In this document: positions 1 through 11,086 of the stretch, one piece after another
Numbering within the stretch: position 1 is the stretch's first letter
Layout: every line of letters starts with the position of its first letter
NCBI GenBank assembly: GCA_018398585.1
Contig: JAGTTD010000001.1
Coordinates: 6,636,501-6,700,500, forward strand
Length of the DNA: 64,000 nt
From: Simmondsia chinensis
Lineage: Eukaryota > Streptophyta > Magnoliopsida > Caryophyllales > Simmondsiaceae
Direction: 5' to 3'
Program-made: the position numbers and the translations under genes
Notes under the pieces: generated by a model
Databases searched by the model: none
What the model saw: the letters and a program-made list of their open reading frames with translations, nothing else
Told to the model about the DNA's origin: nothing

Positions 1-470
1 ATATAAGTTTATAAAAACTTATATATAGATTTTTTATTTGTCAAAATATTGGGACTAAGTTTAGGTCTGACAAAAAGTGGAGGTATACTTCAATTGGGTT
101 ATGCCTGAGGTTGTTGAGATTGAGGCTTGGATTGTTCACATTTAGCCAGGTTTAAGCTCAGCTTGTAGTTTGGTGAGCCCAAAAATTCAAGCTCGAGCTC
201 ATCTTGTCAAAGGCTTAAACTTGGCTTGGCTCAATTGAGTTCCAGTTCTACATGACTCCTCTTAATTGAGTTCGAACCCCAACTCAACAAGCTCTCAACT
301 AAGCTTGTGACTCTTAGATCAATCTATGGGCATATCTAGGCAAGCCTACAAGAACGATCTTCATTACATTCCGGCTCGACTCAATAAGCTAAACGAGCCT
401 TTGCGATTCTGCTTGACTTTAGCTAGCTCCACGAATTTACTCCCTTAGACAAACTTTTCACAGTTACAGT
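1..470. repeat. Degenerate short-motif repeat, intergenic
   Basis: From about 120 to 420 there is a diffuse array of short related words (GAGCTC, AACTCAA, GGCTTG, AAGCTCGAGCTC). Such arrays are common inside non-autonomous hAT-like elements of plants, but no terminal repeats can be placed here because the window starts inside the region. No coding signal is seen. Confidence 0.3.
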
Positions 471-1218
471 ATATGATGTTTGTTTTTTTTAGCATGTTAG
501 GTATTATTTTCTATTTACAACTTTTGCTTTTCTTACAAACCAAATGCCATATTTTTAAAATATTTTAAATTGAGTGAAAACTGAACCCTAAAAACAAAAA
601 TTAAAAAACAAGTTATTTTTAAAATCTGGTTTTAATTTCTCAAAAACAAAAAATTACAAAAAAAAATAAATCTTAATATTTACAATTATGTGATATTAGT
701 TTTTTTTTTTTTTTAGATAAATATAACAAAGAGAATCCTCAAAAGAATACTATATATATCCTCTAAAGATACAAGAGTAAAAGGTACAAACAAAAGAAAA
801 GAATAAAGGTAGAAGCAAAGAGCAAAGAGAAATCAAAGTCTTTAGGCCAGCTGTGGCTGATCCTAATATTTTCGAGGCATTAAGCAAAATTTTCAAATAT
901 GACCCTTCATATAGGACAAACTATAGAAAATTCTGATTACAAAACTACAATATTAATAATTGATACCTTAAAAATTATAATTTTAAAAATTCTAGGGCCC
1001 CTAAAATTTGGAGGTCCCAAACGGTTGCTTGGACCACTTAATGTTATGTTCGACTTAATGGTCGAAATCAAACTAAAATCATCTGACTTTGCCAGTGATC
1101 TGGGACGCAATATTAAGATTCTCCCAAGTATTATGATTGATTAGTATTCCTACTTAACACAAAAAAAATTTTAATGCAATTGCCATATATAGATTTTATT
1201 TTTTTTCTAATTACTTTA
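471..1218. other. AT-rich intergenic DNA
   Basis: This stretch has A/T runs, including a T tract near 700-714. The only open frame (81 codons from 899) is of low complexity and matches no family I recognise. I see no gene here. Confidence 0.5.
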
Positions 1219-1604
1219 GGGTTATTTACGCTAAAGGTCCCTATTCTTTATCCATTATGTCAATTTAATCCTTATACTTTAATTGTGTCAATTTAATCTT
1301 AATACAATTCAAAATGTGTCAATTTGGTCCTTAGAGAAAAATTTATGATAAGTTTTTTAATGAAATTTTTAATGGTTCAGTCGTAAATGGGGTTAAATTG
1401 AGTAAACGGATGAATTTATAATAAGTTGTTTACATCTAACATAATTTTGCCATTCAAAATTACGACATTAACTGAGCATAAATTTGACTAAACTACTAAA
1501 TTGATACATTTTAAATTATTTCGGGACTAAATTGACACAATTAAAAGTATAAGGACCAAATTAATACAATAAAAAATGTACAAGGACCTTTCCAGTAAAT
1601 AACC
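1219..1604. mobile_element. MITE with long terminal inverted repeats (copy 1)
   Basis: The left end reads GGGTTATTTACGCTAAAGG and the right end is its approximate reverse complement (CCTTTCCAGTAAATAACC). The inverted repeats extend inward for over 100 bp through words such as 'tgtcaatttaatccttat' and its complement. A second copy lies in RABE1 intron 1 at 33012-33360. There is no coding capacity. The superfamily is unassigned because no clear target-site duplication is visible. Confidence 0.7.
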
Positions 1605-2392
1605 GTATATTTTATTATACACCAATTCATACATATATATGATATGTTGTTTGTTAAATTAAGTAAAAGATTTAACTTCATATTAATTTTATAAGTTAGT
1701 TTTATAACATGTGCACTGTCAATAATCTATCATATACATCTTTATGTACATATTTTTCCCTTTAAAATTATTTTGGTCTTTGCATGCAAAGTAACGCACT
1801 CAGCTCCATCCGGTACTCTATCTCTACGTAAGCGACAAAGCAATCCCACTTGTATATTTAAATTTAATTAAATTAATTTTAACTTATATAATTTTTAAAA
1901 ATTAACCTATAGAGAAGTCTCCCCCTCCCAAAATCTCCCCAAACCCTATTTCCTAAAATTTTAGAGGTTGTCTTTAAACTTTCATGAAAAAAAGAAAAAA
2001 AAAAACTAGAAAAATATATCATAGAAGTCATAAATCTTCAATAAAAGAAAAAAGGAACAAGAAATAATTTAAAAATTTTACAATGAAACGGCTTAGATAG
2101 GTTGAATTGGGTATGACCCGTCTGTTCAACTAATGAACAAGGTTGAGTCTAACGGTGGGTCAGATGGCAGGTCAGTAGAGTCGAGTTCAAAAAAAATTTT
2201 ACCACCCATTACCCACCCGCTGTGGTACATTCATTTGAAAACAAGATAATATATGAAATAAAAACAATCCGTAAATTGCACGAAAAAAGTCCAAATTTTA
2301 AAATGATTAACAAATGTCAATGAATCAATTACACCAAAAAATAATTAAAACATTTAGTTAAATCAAAATTATATACAATGAACAATACATTA
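1605..2392. other. AT-rich intergenic DNA
   Basis: No gene is visible. A short GGGT/CCCA-rich patch at about 2096-2222 resembles the degenerate arrays at 4348-4902 and 20563-21247 and may be a fragment of the same kind of element. Confidence 0.45.
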
Positions 2393-4198
2393 GGGCTCCA
2401 TTTGTTTTGTCGGAAAACTAGATTTTAGGAATTGATTTTTCTTCCGAAAAGATTTTCCTAGGAAATATAAAATCTGAATGGAATTTTCTGTTGTTTGTTT
2501 CAAAGAAAAACTTAATTCCATATTATATTGTCTTCTTATATATTTTAAATAAGACAATATAAATAGCAATTTAACATATATGAAAAGTAACTACAAAAAA
2601 TAAATTAATTATTACTGCTCTATAAATTAAGAAAATTATCTCTTAGGTATCCTAGAGTTTGAGCATTTATCATGTAAGTATCATGTCATTTTAAATATAC
2701 AATGAGGTACCTAATATAAGAAATATTATCACTTATATTTATACAGTTTTAGAATTTGGTAAATTTTTAAAAAAATTTGGCTAATTTCCACCAAAAAAAT
2801 GATATGATATAAACTGTGATCATATTATCAAAAGGTTGTCCAAGTTTTTGACAAAAACTATTATAAAAAAATATGTCATGTTAGCATTTTCATACAAAAG
2901 AAATTATCACATTATAGTCATGTTCCATATCAACAATTTTTATTTAAAATTTACTATATTTTGGCAAAAGATACCTGACTCATTACAATACTTTTAAATA
3001 TCAGGATACATCGTTATATATTACTAAAACATCATCATGCCTATATAATAAATGCTAAAATATTGGAGCACCTTGAGAATTTCTCTCTATAATATTGTTG
3101 TCAATTCGGGCCCTAAATCAGACTCGAACTCAACTCAAAAACAGGATCTTATCCAAGCACTAGCAACGAAAAACCCACAAACGAAACAATGCGGAAATTA
3201 AACCAGAAACAACGAAAACAACGAAGAACACGCGATAAACGTGGTTCGGCACCTCAGCAAAAACAAAACCCATTTGGGGTTTGTCCAGAAAACAAAACGC
3301 AGAGGAGAGAACGGAGAAAAGGAGGAGAAAGACAGGGTTTCTAGTGTGAGAAAGGTCGAGGAGAGAGAGCGTGAAGTCCGAGGTAGGAGACTGAAGATTA
3401 AGGAGAAGAAGACGGTGGTGAACCTTTGAGCTCAGGATGCTCGGTTCAAGGTGATGCATCGTCCTAAACGAGGTCGGACTAGGGTTTGGGGCTCTAGGCT
3501 GTTCTTCGCTTATATTGTTCGGTTATGGCTTTTCTCTTGTTCTTTCTCGTTTTCTTGCTTTAATCTCTGTTATGGTTTTCGTTTTAGATTTGATGCTCGG
3601 TCTGTGATTGTAACCCTAACTTTACTGATAGTGGATTTGACTCCTCTGAAAACGGAGGCCCGTGGATTAGGACCTCGCTGAGGTGCCGAACCACATATAT
3701 CGCGTGTTCTTTGTCGTTTTTGTTGTTTCTGGTTTACTTTCCGCATTGTTTTGTTTTGTGGGTTTTTCGTTGCTTAGTGCTTGGATAATATCCTGTTTTC
3801 GAGTTGAGTTCGGGTCTGATTTAGGGCCCGAATTTACAACAAATATTATGTAGCAATTCAATATGATCAAAATTGTTTTACTGCAACAATAACAAAGTAA
3901 CATTCAAGCTGCATTTAATTATTCGGTCCAAATTTTGTCTGATATTATGATGTTAAATGTCTACGGTCCAGTCTAGTTTATTTCAATTCCATCAAGATCC
4001 ACATGATGATTACCGCGAAAATTTTTACGCCATTTAGAATCATGACTTCCCCCATTTTAAAAGAGAAGTCATTTTCCCCCCAAATGAGGAAAACCTTTTT
4101 CGTTGGAAAACCTTTTCCGTCACTAAATACACAACAAACGGCAGAAAATGGGAAAACTGCTTCCTAGAATCTACTTTTACATTGAAATAAACAGAGCC
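2393..4198. mobile_element. PIF/Harbinger-like MITE, split by a hairpin element
   Basis: The ends are inverted: GGCTCCATTTGTTTTG on the left and AAATAAACAGAGCC on the right. They are flanked by TTA on the left and TAA on the right, consistent with the 3-bp TTA-type target of PIF/Harbinger elements, with one mismatch. Internal sequence around 2640-2715 (a 'gagtttgagcatttatcat' and 'atacaatgaggtacc' stretch) matches the copy at 33925-35226. Without the nested element at 3097-3840 it is about 1.06 kb and has no transposase. The ends and the second copy are seen; the superfamily is inferred. Confidence 0.7.
3097..3840. mobile_element. Hairpin element with about 150-bp inverted repeats
   Basis: The arms, about 3097-3255 and 3677-3840, are imperfect reverse complements. 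Both contain TTCGGGCCCTAAATCAGAC-like ends, an ACGCGATA word and a GTGGTTCGGCACCTCAGC-like inner end. The flanks share AATATT (3091-3096 and 3842-3847), a possible short TSD. The loop of about 420 bp (3256-3676) is purine-rich then pyrimidine-rich, with small frames that look like no known protein. It sits inside the PIF-like MITE. It is a non-autonomous DNA transposon of foldback or Mutator-like form; superfamily not determined. Confidence 0.7.
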
Positions 4199-4347
4199 TA
4201 AATATCTAAAATACAATTTTAAAATTAAAAATCAGAAAATCTCTCCTACAACTATTATGAAATACCATTTTACTGAGTTTTCATTTCTTAGTTTATAGTT
4301 TTTACCTCATTATTTTCGTTTACATTTTCTGTTTTTGGGTCTGTATA

Positions 4348-4902
4348 CAGAACTAGCAATCAGATCGGATCAGGTTGGGTTAATATCACGTCGGGTCAAA
4401 ATCAGGTTGTGTCATACTTGGGTCGGGTTATCCTCAGGTTCGGGTCAATCAATCTCGGGTTGGGTCAACCTTGGGTCGAGTCATTCTTGGGTAGAGTCAA
4501 ATTTCAGGTTGACCCATCACGTTGTTTTGATAATATATTTCTTCGACTTTGAAAATCATGACTAAAACTACAAATTGAATATAATGACTAGAATTAGCAT
4601 ATTATTTTGATTTATGGCCGATTGGATTTGCATTTGGATCATTTCATGTTACAGGACAAGTTTGGTTTAGGTCTTGACTCATCACACATAGGGTCAGACT
4701 TGAGTTGGGTCCAATTCAGGACGGGTCATTTCAGGTTTGGAGTTAGCTCGAATCGTGTCAAGTTTAGGTCAGACCAAATTCGAGGTCGCTTCATTTTTTG
4801 GTTCGAGTCCCAATAAATTTTAAATTTCTCAGGTTAAGGTCGGATCGGGTAGCGGGTAAAATGGGTCGAGTCATCGGTTCGGGTAAAATTTTGCCAGCTC
4901 TA
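4348..4902. mobile_element. Non-autonomous hAT element, GGGTCGGGT array inside
   Basis: The ends CAGAACTAGCAA and TTGCCAGCTCTA are near-perfect inverted repeats of hAT type. They are flanked by an exact 8-bp duplication, TCTGTATA, at 4340-4347 and 4903-4910, the TSD length of hAT transposons. The interior is a degenerate array of words such as GGGTCGGGT, GGGTCAA and TTCGGGT and has no transposase. It was inserted in or beside the LTR of the copia relic that continues at 4911. Confidence 0.85.
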
Positions 4903-4910
4903 TCTGTATA

Positions 4911-5062
4911 TATACTTTGTTTGGCTAGATTTTGTACTTTTAACTCATTTTTACAAAATTTTCTAGGGTTTTCTCAACCCTTTCCTCTGAACTGTTTCCT
5001 GTCTCTCTCGCATGCACCTCAAGCTCTTTTCTTATCGCTGATTGATCTTGTTTAGCTTAATA
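4911..5062 (+). repeat. 3' part of a Ty1/copia LTR
   Basis: This pyrimidine-rich stretch lies directly before a primer binding site and is followed by gag-like sequence, so it is read as the end of a 5' LTR. The canonical terminal CA has decayed (CTTAATA). The upstream part of the LTR was disrupted by the hAT element at 4348-4902. Confidence 0.55.
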
Positions 5063-5074
5063 TGGTATCAGAAC
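5063..5074 (+). other. Retrotransposon primer binding site
   Basis: TGGTATCAGAAC differs at one position from TGGTATCAGAGC, the initiator-methionine-tRNA complement used by most plant Ty1/copia elements. Gag-like sequence follows in the plus direction. Confidence 0.7.
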
Positions 5075-5244
5075 GGTGATTTTCTACAGCAATCTAATCG
5101 TAATTCATCTTCAAAAAAGATCTTTAGACTTTGCTCTTTATCAAGCTCTGAATTAGGGCTTTCTTTCTTCGATTTTTTGTCCTTCTTGAGTTTTACTTCT
5201 CGATTCTTCATCTTCTTCTTCCTTCTTCCATTTTCGATTAGAAA

Positions 5245-5812
5245 ATGCAAACAATGTGGACAGTATGGTGAGGAGCGAGAAACGACTCGATCTCAAGTGA
5301 TTCCTCTTGTGAATCCATCTCAGACTTTAATAGACCGAGCTAATGATCTGATGTCTCCTTATAATCTTTCTAGTAGTGATAAGTGTCTTGGTAACTCAGG
5401 TTCTCACTAGCAGTGAATCATAGTGCCTAGTATCTATCAATGTGCATAGCACTTGAGGTGAAGAACAAGATCAAGTTTCGTTAAGGAGAATTTCCAACTC
5501 CGAAAATATCTTGTCCTAGTTTTCCAGATGGAAGTGTTGTGATAGTATGCTAATATCATGGATATTGAACTATGCTGTAACGAAAATGGTTCGAGTGTGC
5601 TAAGAGGCATGGTTCTTTGTAGAAGATGTGGAGAGACATTAACTAGAATTACTCGCAGAAGAGCGGTCCAAGAATTGTTCAGCTGAAGAGTGAAATTTGT
5701 TTTCTCAAACAAGATAATTTATCAACTACTTCGTATTTTGCAAAGTTAAGAGCACTGTGGGATTAATTTGTTGGCTTTATTCCTCTAACTTCATGTTTTG
5801 GTGTGATGAAGT
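5245..5812 (+). pseudogene. Ty1/copia gag, decayed
   Basis: Several frames together give a copia Gag pattern: an early 'MSPYNLSSSDKCLGNSGS' stretch, then KIKF..GEFPTP, a W-rich part, 'SQKSGPRIVQLKSEICFLKQ', and 'LSTTSYFAKLRALWD'. The last two match the conserved GPRI-QLKxEI and YYTKLKxLWDE region of UBN2-type Gag. Stops and shifts separate the pieces, so no protein is made. No zinc knuckle follows, because the sequence is cut at 5813 by a CACTA terminus. Confidence 0.7.
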
Positions 5813-6523
5813 CACTACAAGAAAACGAATTTTTGGCAACAAGATTTGACAACGGTAAAAAAAATGTCGTTGGCAAAAACGTATTTTAAGCAATGATATA
5901 AGAACGGCGTTGCTAAACAACCATCTTTGCCAACGACAAAATAATCCGTTGCTAAATACATATTTTTTGCAACGATAGTTCCTATCGTTGCTAAAGCTGA
6001 CTTGTTTTTTGGCAACGACAATGAGTAGGCATTGCCAAAGAACATGGTTTTGGCAATGACTTGATTTATTGTTGCTAATAATCCTTATATTTGGCAACAA
6101 CAGTTACAATCGTTGCGAAAACTACCTATTTAGCGGCAACCATCAGCCGTCATTAGCAAAAATCATGCACTTTTTGACATCAGCAAAGATTGTCGTTGCC
6201 AAATGCTGATATTTGGCAACGATAATGCACTTTCACTGCCAAATATTAGATATCATGCAACAACTTTGAGACCTCACTATCAAAAATTTTGTTTTAAAAT
6301 TTTATTACCAATGCCAAAACCTGATGATTTTTGTAAAATTCGATCAATTTTTACCATAAACATTGACACTGTAAATTATTCTTATAATAAATGAAATATT
6401 CCAATGTTTAAATGAAAATTCAATGGACCACGAAAATAACTCATTGCATTATTAACAAAATAAAGTATAAGAATGCTTTATGTAACAAATAATTATAATA
6501 CAATGATATATGACACCTATATA
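5813..6523 (+). mobile_element. CACTA (En/Spm) terminus with subterminal repeats
   Basis: CACTACAAGAAAA at 5813 is the standard CACTA terminal repeat. From about 5825 to 6290 the sequence is an array of imperfect inverted units built on TTGGCAACGACAAT and its complement (GTTGCCAAA), typical of the subterminal repeats bound by CACTA transposase. The matching right terminus was not found in the window and no transposase frame is present. It is inserted into copia gag. Confidence 0.75.
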
Positions 6524-6700
6524 CGCTACAAAAAAAGTGCCAATTCTTGACACTTTTTTGTTGATGCTTGGACTAAGTGTCAATAATTTTAGTGACATAT
6601 AAATTTTTCTGATGCTTAAAAGCGTCAACAAAAATACGGACACTTACAAGTGTCAATAAACAATTGACAATTAATAAAATAAATAAATATACTAATTTTT
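6524..6700 (+). mobile_element. Second CACTA-like terminus
   Basis: CGCTACAAAAAAA at 6524 is followed by short inverted units (AAGTGTCAATA, GACACTTACAAGTGTC, GCGTCAAC) to about 6660. The layout is that of a CACTA end of a different family from the one at 5813. Its partner end is not seen, so the extent to the right is unknown. Confidence 0.5.
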
Positions 6701-6878
6701 TCAAATACATTTATTAAAGTTTTACTTTCCCTCTACCCTTTTACTTTCCCGTCTATTTTCAAATCTATTTATATATTTATAACACTTAATTTTATTTTTT
6801 CAAACCTCTTATCATTTTCTATTCTCACATCTTCACTTTCCTAACCCCCAAACCCTTTCTCACAACCCCCTTACTCCC

Positions 6879-6977
6879 ATGCGCCTCTCCAGACCACCAT
6901 GTTTCGCCACTGCTAGACAAGGTATATCCCTCATCTCTCTCTCTCTAAAAAAGATGTACTTTTCTCTTTGATTGCAG
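6879..6977 (+). other. Possible exon 1 and intron of a captured gene
   Basis: After a TATA-rich stretch (6768-6782) and a C-rich leader, ATGCGCCTCTCC begins a short frame that meets TAG at 6914. GT at 6922 and a good acceptor (TTTGATTGCAG, ending 6977) bound a 56-bp intron-like segment with a CT tract. This could be the 5' part of a gene carried by the CACTA-like element and cut by the LINE at 6994. It is inference from splice-like signals only. Confidence 0.2.
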
Positions 6978-6993
6978 CATCCTTCTTCACGTT

Positions 6994-8902
6994 GGAAAGG
7001 TGCAACAAATGGGAGAGACTGAAGGGGGCTCCAGAAAAGTGGCCACAGGATCTATAAATGTGCAACTATACGTAGAGTTGGAAAAGAGTTTGGTATGTTG
7101 TACATCCAAATCAATGGATTGCGCTGATGTTCCGATCGATACATGTGCAAACCAAACTGCCATCTGCAAAATTAGGGTCATAGACAACTTTAAGCTACTG
7201 CTAACATTTGAAAGCATACTAGGAAAAGACACTTTTGTTGAAAGAGAAGGAGATTGGTTGAATTCATGGTGTGTGGAAACCAGGGTGCGGAATGAGACAG
7301 AATGTTGCCAAACAAGACGCATTTGGATCTCTATTCATGGTATGCCCCTACAAGGATGGTCTAAAGACAACTTCGCAAGTATTGGAGAATGCTGGGGAAA
7401 TGTAGTACAAGTGAAGGAAAAGGTTGATCTATGTGAATCTTTTTAGGAGGCAAAGGTTCTTATTGATACCACTTAGATGAACCTCATTAGCGAATGGATG
7501 AGATTCCAAATTGGGTATAAAGAATGTAATATTTTGGTAAAGGAGGTAAAAGCTGAGGACCAAGACAACAACAAAAATTCGAGAACAGGTCAGTACACAC
7601 CCCCCTAACTCACCGACGCTAGGATCACATGGATGGAGCGGATCAAGAAGAATCTGGAGCCCTATACCCCTTACTATGATCCCAATAGACCAACAGGAGC
7701 AAGATCGGGAATCAGAGCTCCAAATGGTATTCAAGGTGGAAGAGACACCGTGTTTGCAAGCAATGGCACCAGAAATATCGGCATCTGAATCGTCTGTTAT
7801 CCCAACCTCATTACCGGATTCCAACCATGGGCTGGTTGGCGTGAGACCAACGTCTCTGGTGCATGAAACAATACAACCATGCAGTGCTATAAGGGATATT
7901 GTGACACCTATCCCAGCTGAAATTACAAATGATCTAAAAATTTCAAATGAAGGGGGTTGGTAATTTGGATCTCTCAATGAACTGACAAACTATGCTTCCA
8001 ATTTTCCTAACCAAGCACCCATAACAGTTAACCTAACCGAAAGCCTACCCCATAAAGGTTTTACTCAATCCTTAGGCCCTTTGGATAATGACATAACCTT
8101 GGACAGTCAAAATGAGAACACAAGACAAGAACCAACAGATGAATTCCTAACCCCATATATGGGTTACCGCCATATTGATTGGTTTGTTGATTTAAGCCCT
8201 ATTTCTTGCTCCACCCATAATCCGGACGATTCCAACCAAGCACAAACAACTAGTACCCGCCCCCAATAGTGCAAAACAATAGGCCCCAAAATAAACGTGG
8301 AGAATGCAAAAAGACCTTAGAGAATGGGAGAAAGGCTTGGTCTAAGATTCCATGGAACGGAGGATGAAGTAGCTAGATTTATTTGCAGGGTCCACCAGTA
8401 TGATCCAACAGTTAACCCGTGAAAGAAGAAGAAGCATCGGATTCCCATTCCCCTTGGGAAGATGTCCACGCGACTGATGGCTTAACTTGCTTGGATTTTT
8501 GGGTTGTTGCAGTTTGTGTTGTTCTTTGTTGCGCTACTTGGTCGCCGTTTTCGTGGTCTGTTTTGGTCCCGGGTGTTTTCAGTTTGGCATTGGTGTTGGG
8601 GTGCCTCGTTCTCGCTTTCTTCTATGGTCGTTGCTTGTTTTTGGAGTGCATCTCATCTTGCTGCAGGCGTGGATCTTTCTAGCGGGGTGGCCTCTCTTTG
8701 TTTTTTTTGGGTGTTTGTGTTGTTTTGGTTGCAGTCTGTTTGTGAAGTTGTAGGTTTCTGCTTCTGTTCTTGGGCGTTTCTCAGGTTGTTTGGCCTTTTT
8801 TTCATTATTTTCTTTTGTTTGTCCCAATGTGTTATTATTCGGGTCCCTTTTTGGGACGCCGTGCAGTGTTTCTAGAGCTTTGCTCTTTATCAATCAAAAA
8901 AA
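6994..8902 (+). mobile_element. Non-autonomous L1-type LINE, ORF1 only, 15-bp TSD
   Basis: The element is bracketed by a perfect 15-bp duplication, ATCCTTCTTCACGTT, at 6979-6993 and 8903-8917, and ends in CTTTATCAATCAAAAAAAA, as plant L1 elements do. Inside are a DUF4283-type ORF1 (7009-7570), a weakly coding middle part and a GT-rich 3' UTR. No endonuclease or reverse transcriptase region is present, so it must have moved with enzymes from another LINE, or lost them by internal deletion. Confidence 0.85.
7009..7570 (+). pseudogene. LINE ORF1, DUF4283-like nucleic-acid-binding protein
   Basis: The frame opens at ATG 7009 and runs to a stop at 7444. The same frame continues after it with EAKVLIDTT, another stop, and MNLISEWMRFQIGYKECNIL. 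The core 'RRIWISIHGMPLQGWSKDNF' followed by IGECWGNVVQVKEK is the conserved DUF4283 pattern (VWVSVHGIPLHVW...F..IGxxWG) of plant L1 ORF1 proteins, which are thought to bind the element's RNA. The expected CCHC knuckle behind it is not recognisable. Two stops show it is inactive here. ATG 7009 is preferred over the upstream GTG because it is the first ATG within the element. Confidence 0.7.
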
Positions 8903-9033
8903 ATCCTTCTTCACGTTTCCCTCTCTACTTGTTCAAAATTTGCAATTTTCACCTTATTTTGCAAATTTATAGTGTTGTCTGTTTCAGCAACTGTGAGTTT
9001 GAAATTAATTTTTTTGTTTTCTGTCAAGAATAA

Positions 9034-9332
9034 TGTTACGATACATAATTGGATCAAGCTAATTTAATATAAATTATATTAGGATAATATTAGAAATGAG
9101 AGAATTATATAGAAGAAAGGGAGAGAACTATAGACTTAGATAGAAATGAGAGGGAGAGACTAGAGAGAAAGAGGGACAGAGAGACAATCTAACAATTTAA
9201 CCATACCTCTCCTCTAAACTCATGTCTTTATATATAGAATTAGAGGAGAGGTATAATCGTAATTAGGGACTTAGTCTATTTATTTATACCTCAATTACCC
9301 CTCACTGAGCTATTATATTTTGTATTGTATCA
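9034..9332 (-). repeat. LTR, about 299 bp, minus-strand element
   Basis: The ends TGTTACGATACA and TGTATTGTATCA are inverted TG...CA termini. On the minus strand a TATA box (TATATATAAAG) lies inside. Just outside the right end is AAAAAGGGAAGG on the minus strand, a polypurine tract of the kind that precedes a 3' LTR. This is therefore read as the 3' LTR of a minus-strand retrotransposon whose body is mostly lost. Confidence 0.65.
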
Positions 9333-9430
9333 ATACCTTCCCTTTTTAGATACCCTTGCCCTCAAGGGTCAAGATATTGATACCTAAATCGGTAACCCTT
9401 CAGGGTCAAATGTTATAATTACAAATTTAC
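9333..9430 (-). other. Polypurine tract and 3' internal end of an LTR element
   Basis: The minus strand reads CTTGAGGGCAAGGGTATC then AAAAAGGGAAGG immediately before the LTR. The 'TTGAGGxCAAG' leader before the polypurine tract is typical of the end of Ty3/gypsy internal regions in plants. Confidence 0.5.
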
Positions 9431-11013
9431 CCAATTAATTTTTCTTAGAAGTAAAAGATGTCATTAACGTTTTTTCTAGAAATTTAAAAATAAAGGGTAT
9501 ATTAGTAATTATATGTAAGTATAGAGGCAATTTTGTAAATTGGGAACTCAAAACCTAAAAAATCTCAAGACCCTTGGTGCATCTCATCCTCTTCATCCTC
9601 GTCATCCAAACCCCACGCCGAACCCCAGATTAGGCCAACGGACGGCAATGTAGTCCACGACAGTCAATGGGACACCACGATAGCTACAATGGCGATGGAC
9701 TCGAGGCATCTGCGTCCTGCCACGCTTTCTCCGTCGTATCGACCTCGTTCTTGGCCACTGTACTATAGCCAACGGTGATGGCAACGTCGTTTTCCTCTCC
9801 AGAGAACCACGGTGGTGAAGGAGATGGCGGTTTTCTACCTTGATGATGGTGGCTGGGTTCGGTTCTAGTACGATTTTGACCTTTGTACTTCGATTTTCAA
9901 TCTTTGTTTCATTTGTAGTTAGTTGTGGTGGTGGTCCCGTATCGATTTTGGTCGGAGGTGGTGCCGGTGTGCAGAGGTGGTTCTCATCCATTGTTGGTGG
10001 TTCCGGTGCTCCGATGGTGGCGGCAATAGTCTCCTCAGTCACAGAGGAAGTAACCACCAGATCTCCCACCATGGCTTGTTCTCCTTCTAAGTTAGTACTT
10101 AGGTAAATTCTTCTCCTAGATCTCCGTTCTTCACAAACTCCCTTCAATTTCTTAGGGCTTTCAAGGTTAGGTTTTATATAAACTCTAAATTGTAAACACT
10201 AATATGTTTGACATTGTGTTTTGAGTGCCTGAATACTTATATGTTAGGGTTTTTTAGTTTATTGACACTAATTTTGACATTGCTTTTTGTTACAATCAAA
10301 CTCGCAACTCAATCACCAACAACAATCCATTTGATTAATCAAGGAGCGAGTATTTTGTATATTAGTATCATTATAAGTGTGGGTATAGTAGCATTTACAT
10401 GTATTAATATAAAGGGAAATGAGAAAAGAGAAAAGAGAAAAGAGGAAGGAGAAGAAGCAAATAGGAGCGAGTAGGGCAGAGCTGAGAGTTTGAGTGAGTT
10501 GTTGTTGATGTTGCTATTGACATAGTGTTTGAGGTGTGAATTGAACATGTTAAATTTTTCGCGTATTGTTACTTGAGTAGGTTTTTGTGTTGTAAGAATT
10601 TTGTTACTTTGTTTCTTTGTTGTTTTATTCCATGTTTCCATGCCTCCTATACTCTGCATGCTCTTGGTACTTCTCATTACTTGACTTTGAAAAGCGTTGT
10701 AATTTTATTATTTGTAAAATATATTACTTAATATAATTTAATTAAACTTGGAGTTTTGATGCATTTATATCCCAAAAGATGGCGTTTCATTTGATAAAAA
10801 GTTAACGGTTTCAACATTAGGTGTGACATGAGGAATTTTTGAAAAGTTTAGATGTGACTTTGAAAAGTTAGAAAAGTTTAGATTTTTGCTCTTTAATTAT
10901 AATGTAATCATTTATTTTGTTAGTTTCTGTAGTACTTATTCGTCTCTCTCCTCTTCGCTTCCCGGTGTCTCTCTCATCTCTTGAATCAATTGACAAGTCT
11001 CAACTTGAGGTTA

Positions 11014-11015
<2 letters not shown>
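9431..11015. other. Region without a recognisable gene
   Basis: A GC-richer block at 9600-10150 holds overlapping open frames on both strands (181 codons minus, 9602-10147; 88 codons plus, 9840-10106). Both are low-complexity translations of GGTGGTGG-rich DNA and match no family I know. The minus frame could be leftover sequence of the element whose LTR is at 9034-9332. From about 10925, 'CTTCCCGGTGTCTCTC' followed by GAG|GTTAGT looks like a 5' UTR with a donor site, but no downstream exon was found. Confidence 0.4.

Positions 11016-11083
<68 letters not shown>
11016..11083. repeat. (CT)34 microsatellite
   Basis: An uninterrupted TC dinucleotide run of 68 bp lies between GGTTAGTT and GTGGATTTG. 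It directly follows a possible splice donor. Confidence 0.95.

Positions 11084-11086
<3 letters not shown>

Noticed and set aside
5825..6290. CRISPR-like array
   Set aside because: Units are imperfect, inverted and unevenly spaced, in a plant nuclear context next to a CACTA terminus; they are subterminal transposon repeats.
7429..7977. 182-codon minus-strand open frame
   Set aside because: Lies antisense inside the LINE; no known domain, whereas the plus strand shows DUF4283-type sequence.
8419..8893. Overlapping Phe/Cys/Trp-rich frames as a membrane protein
   Set aside because: Four overlapping frames on both strands come from a GT-rich LINE 3' UTR; hydrophobicity is a composition effect.
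9602..10147. 181-codon minus-strand open frame as a gene
   Set aside because: Composition follows from GGTGGTGG-rich DNA, an overlapping frame exists on the other strand, and no domain is recognised.
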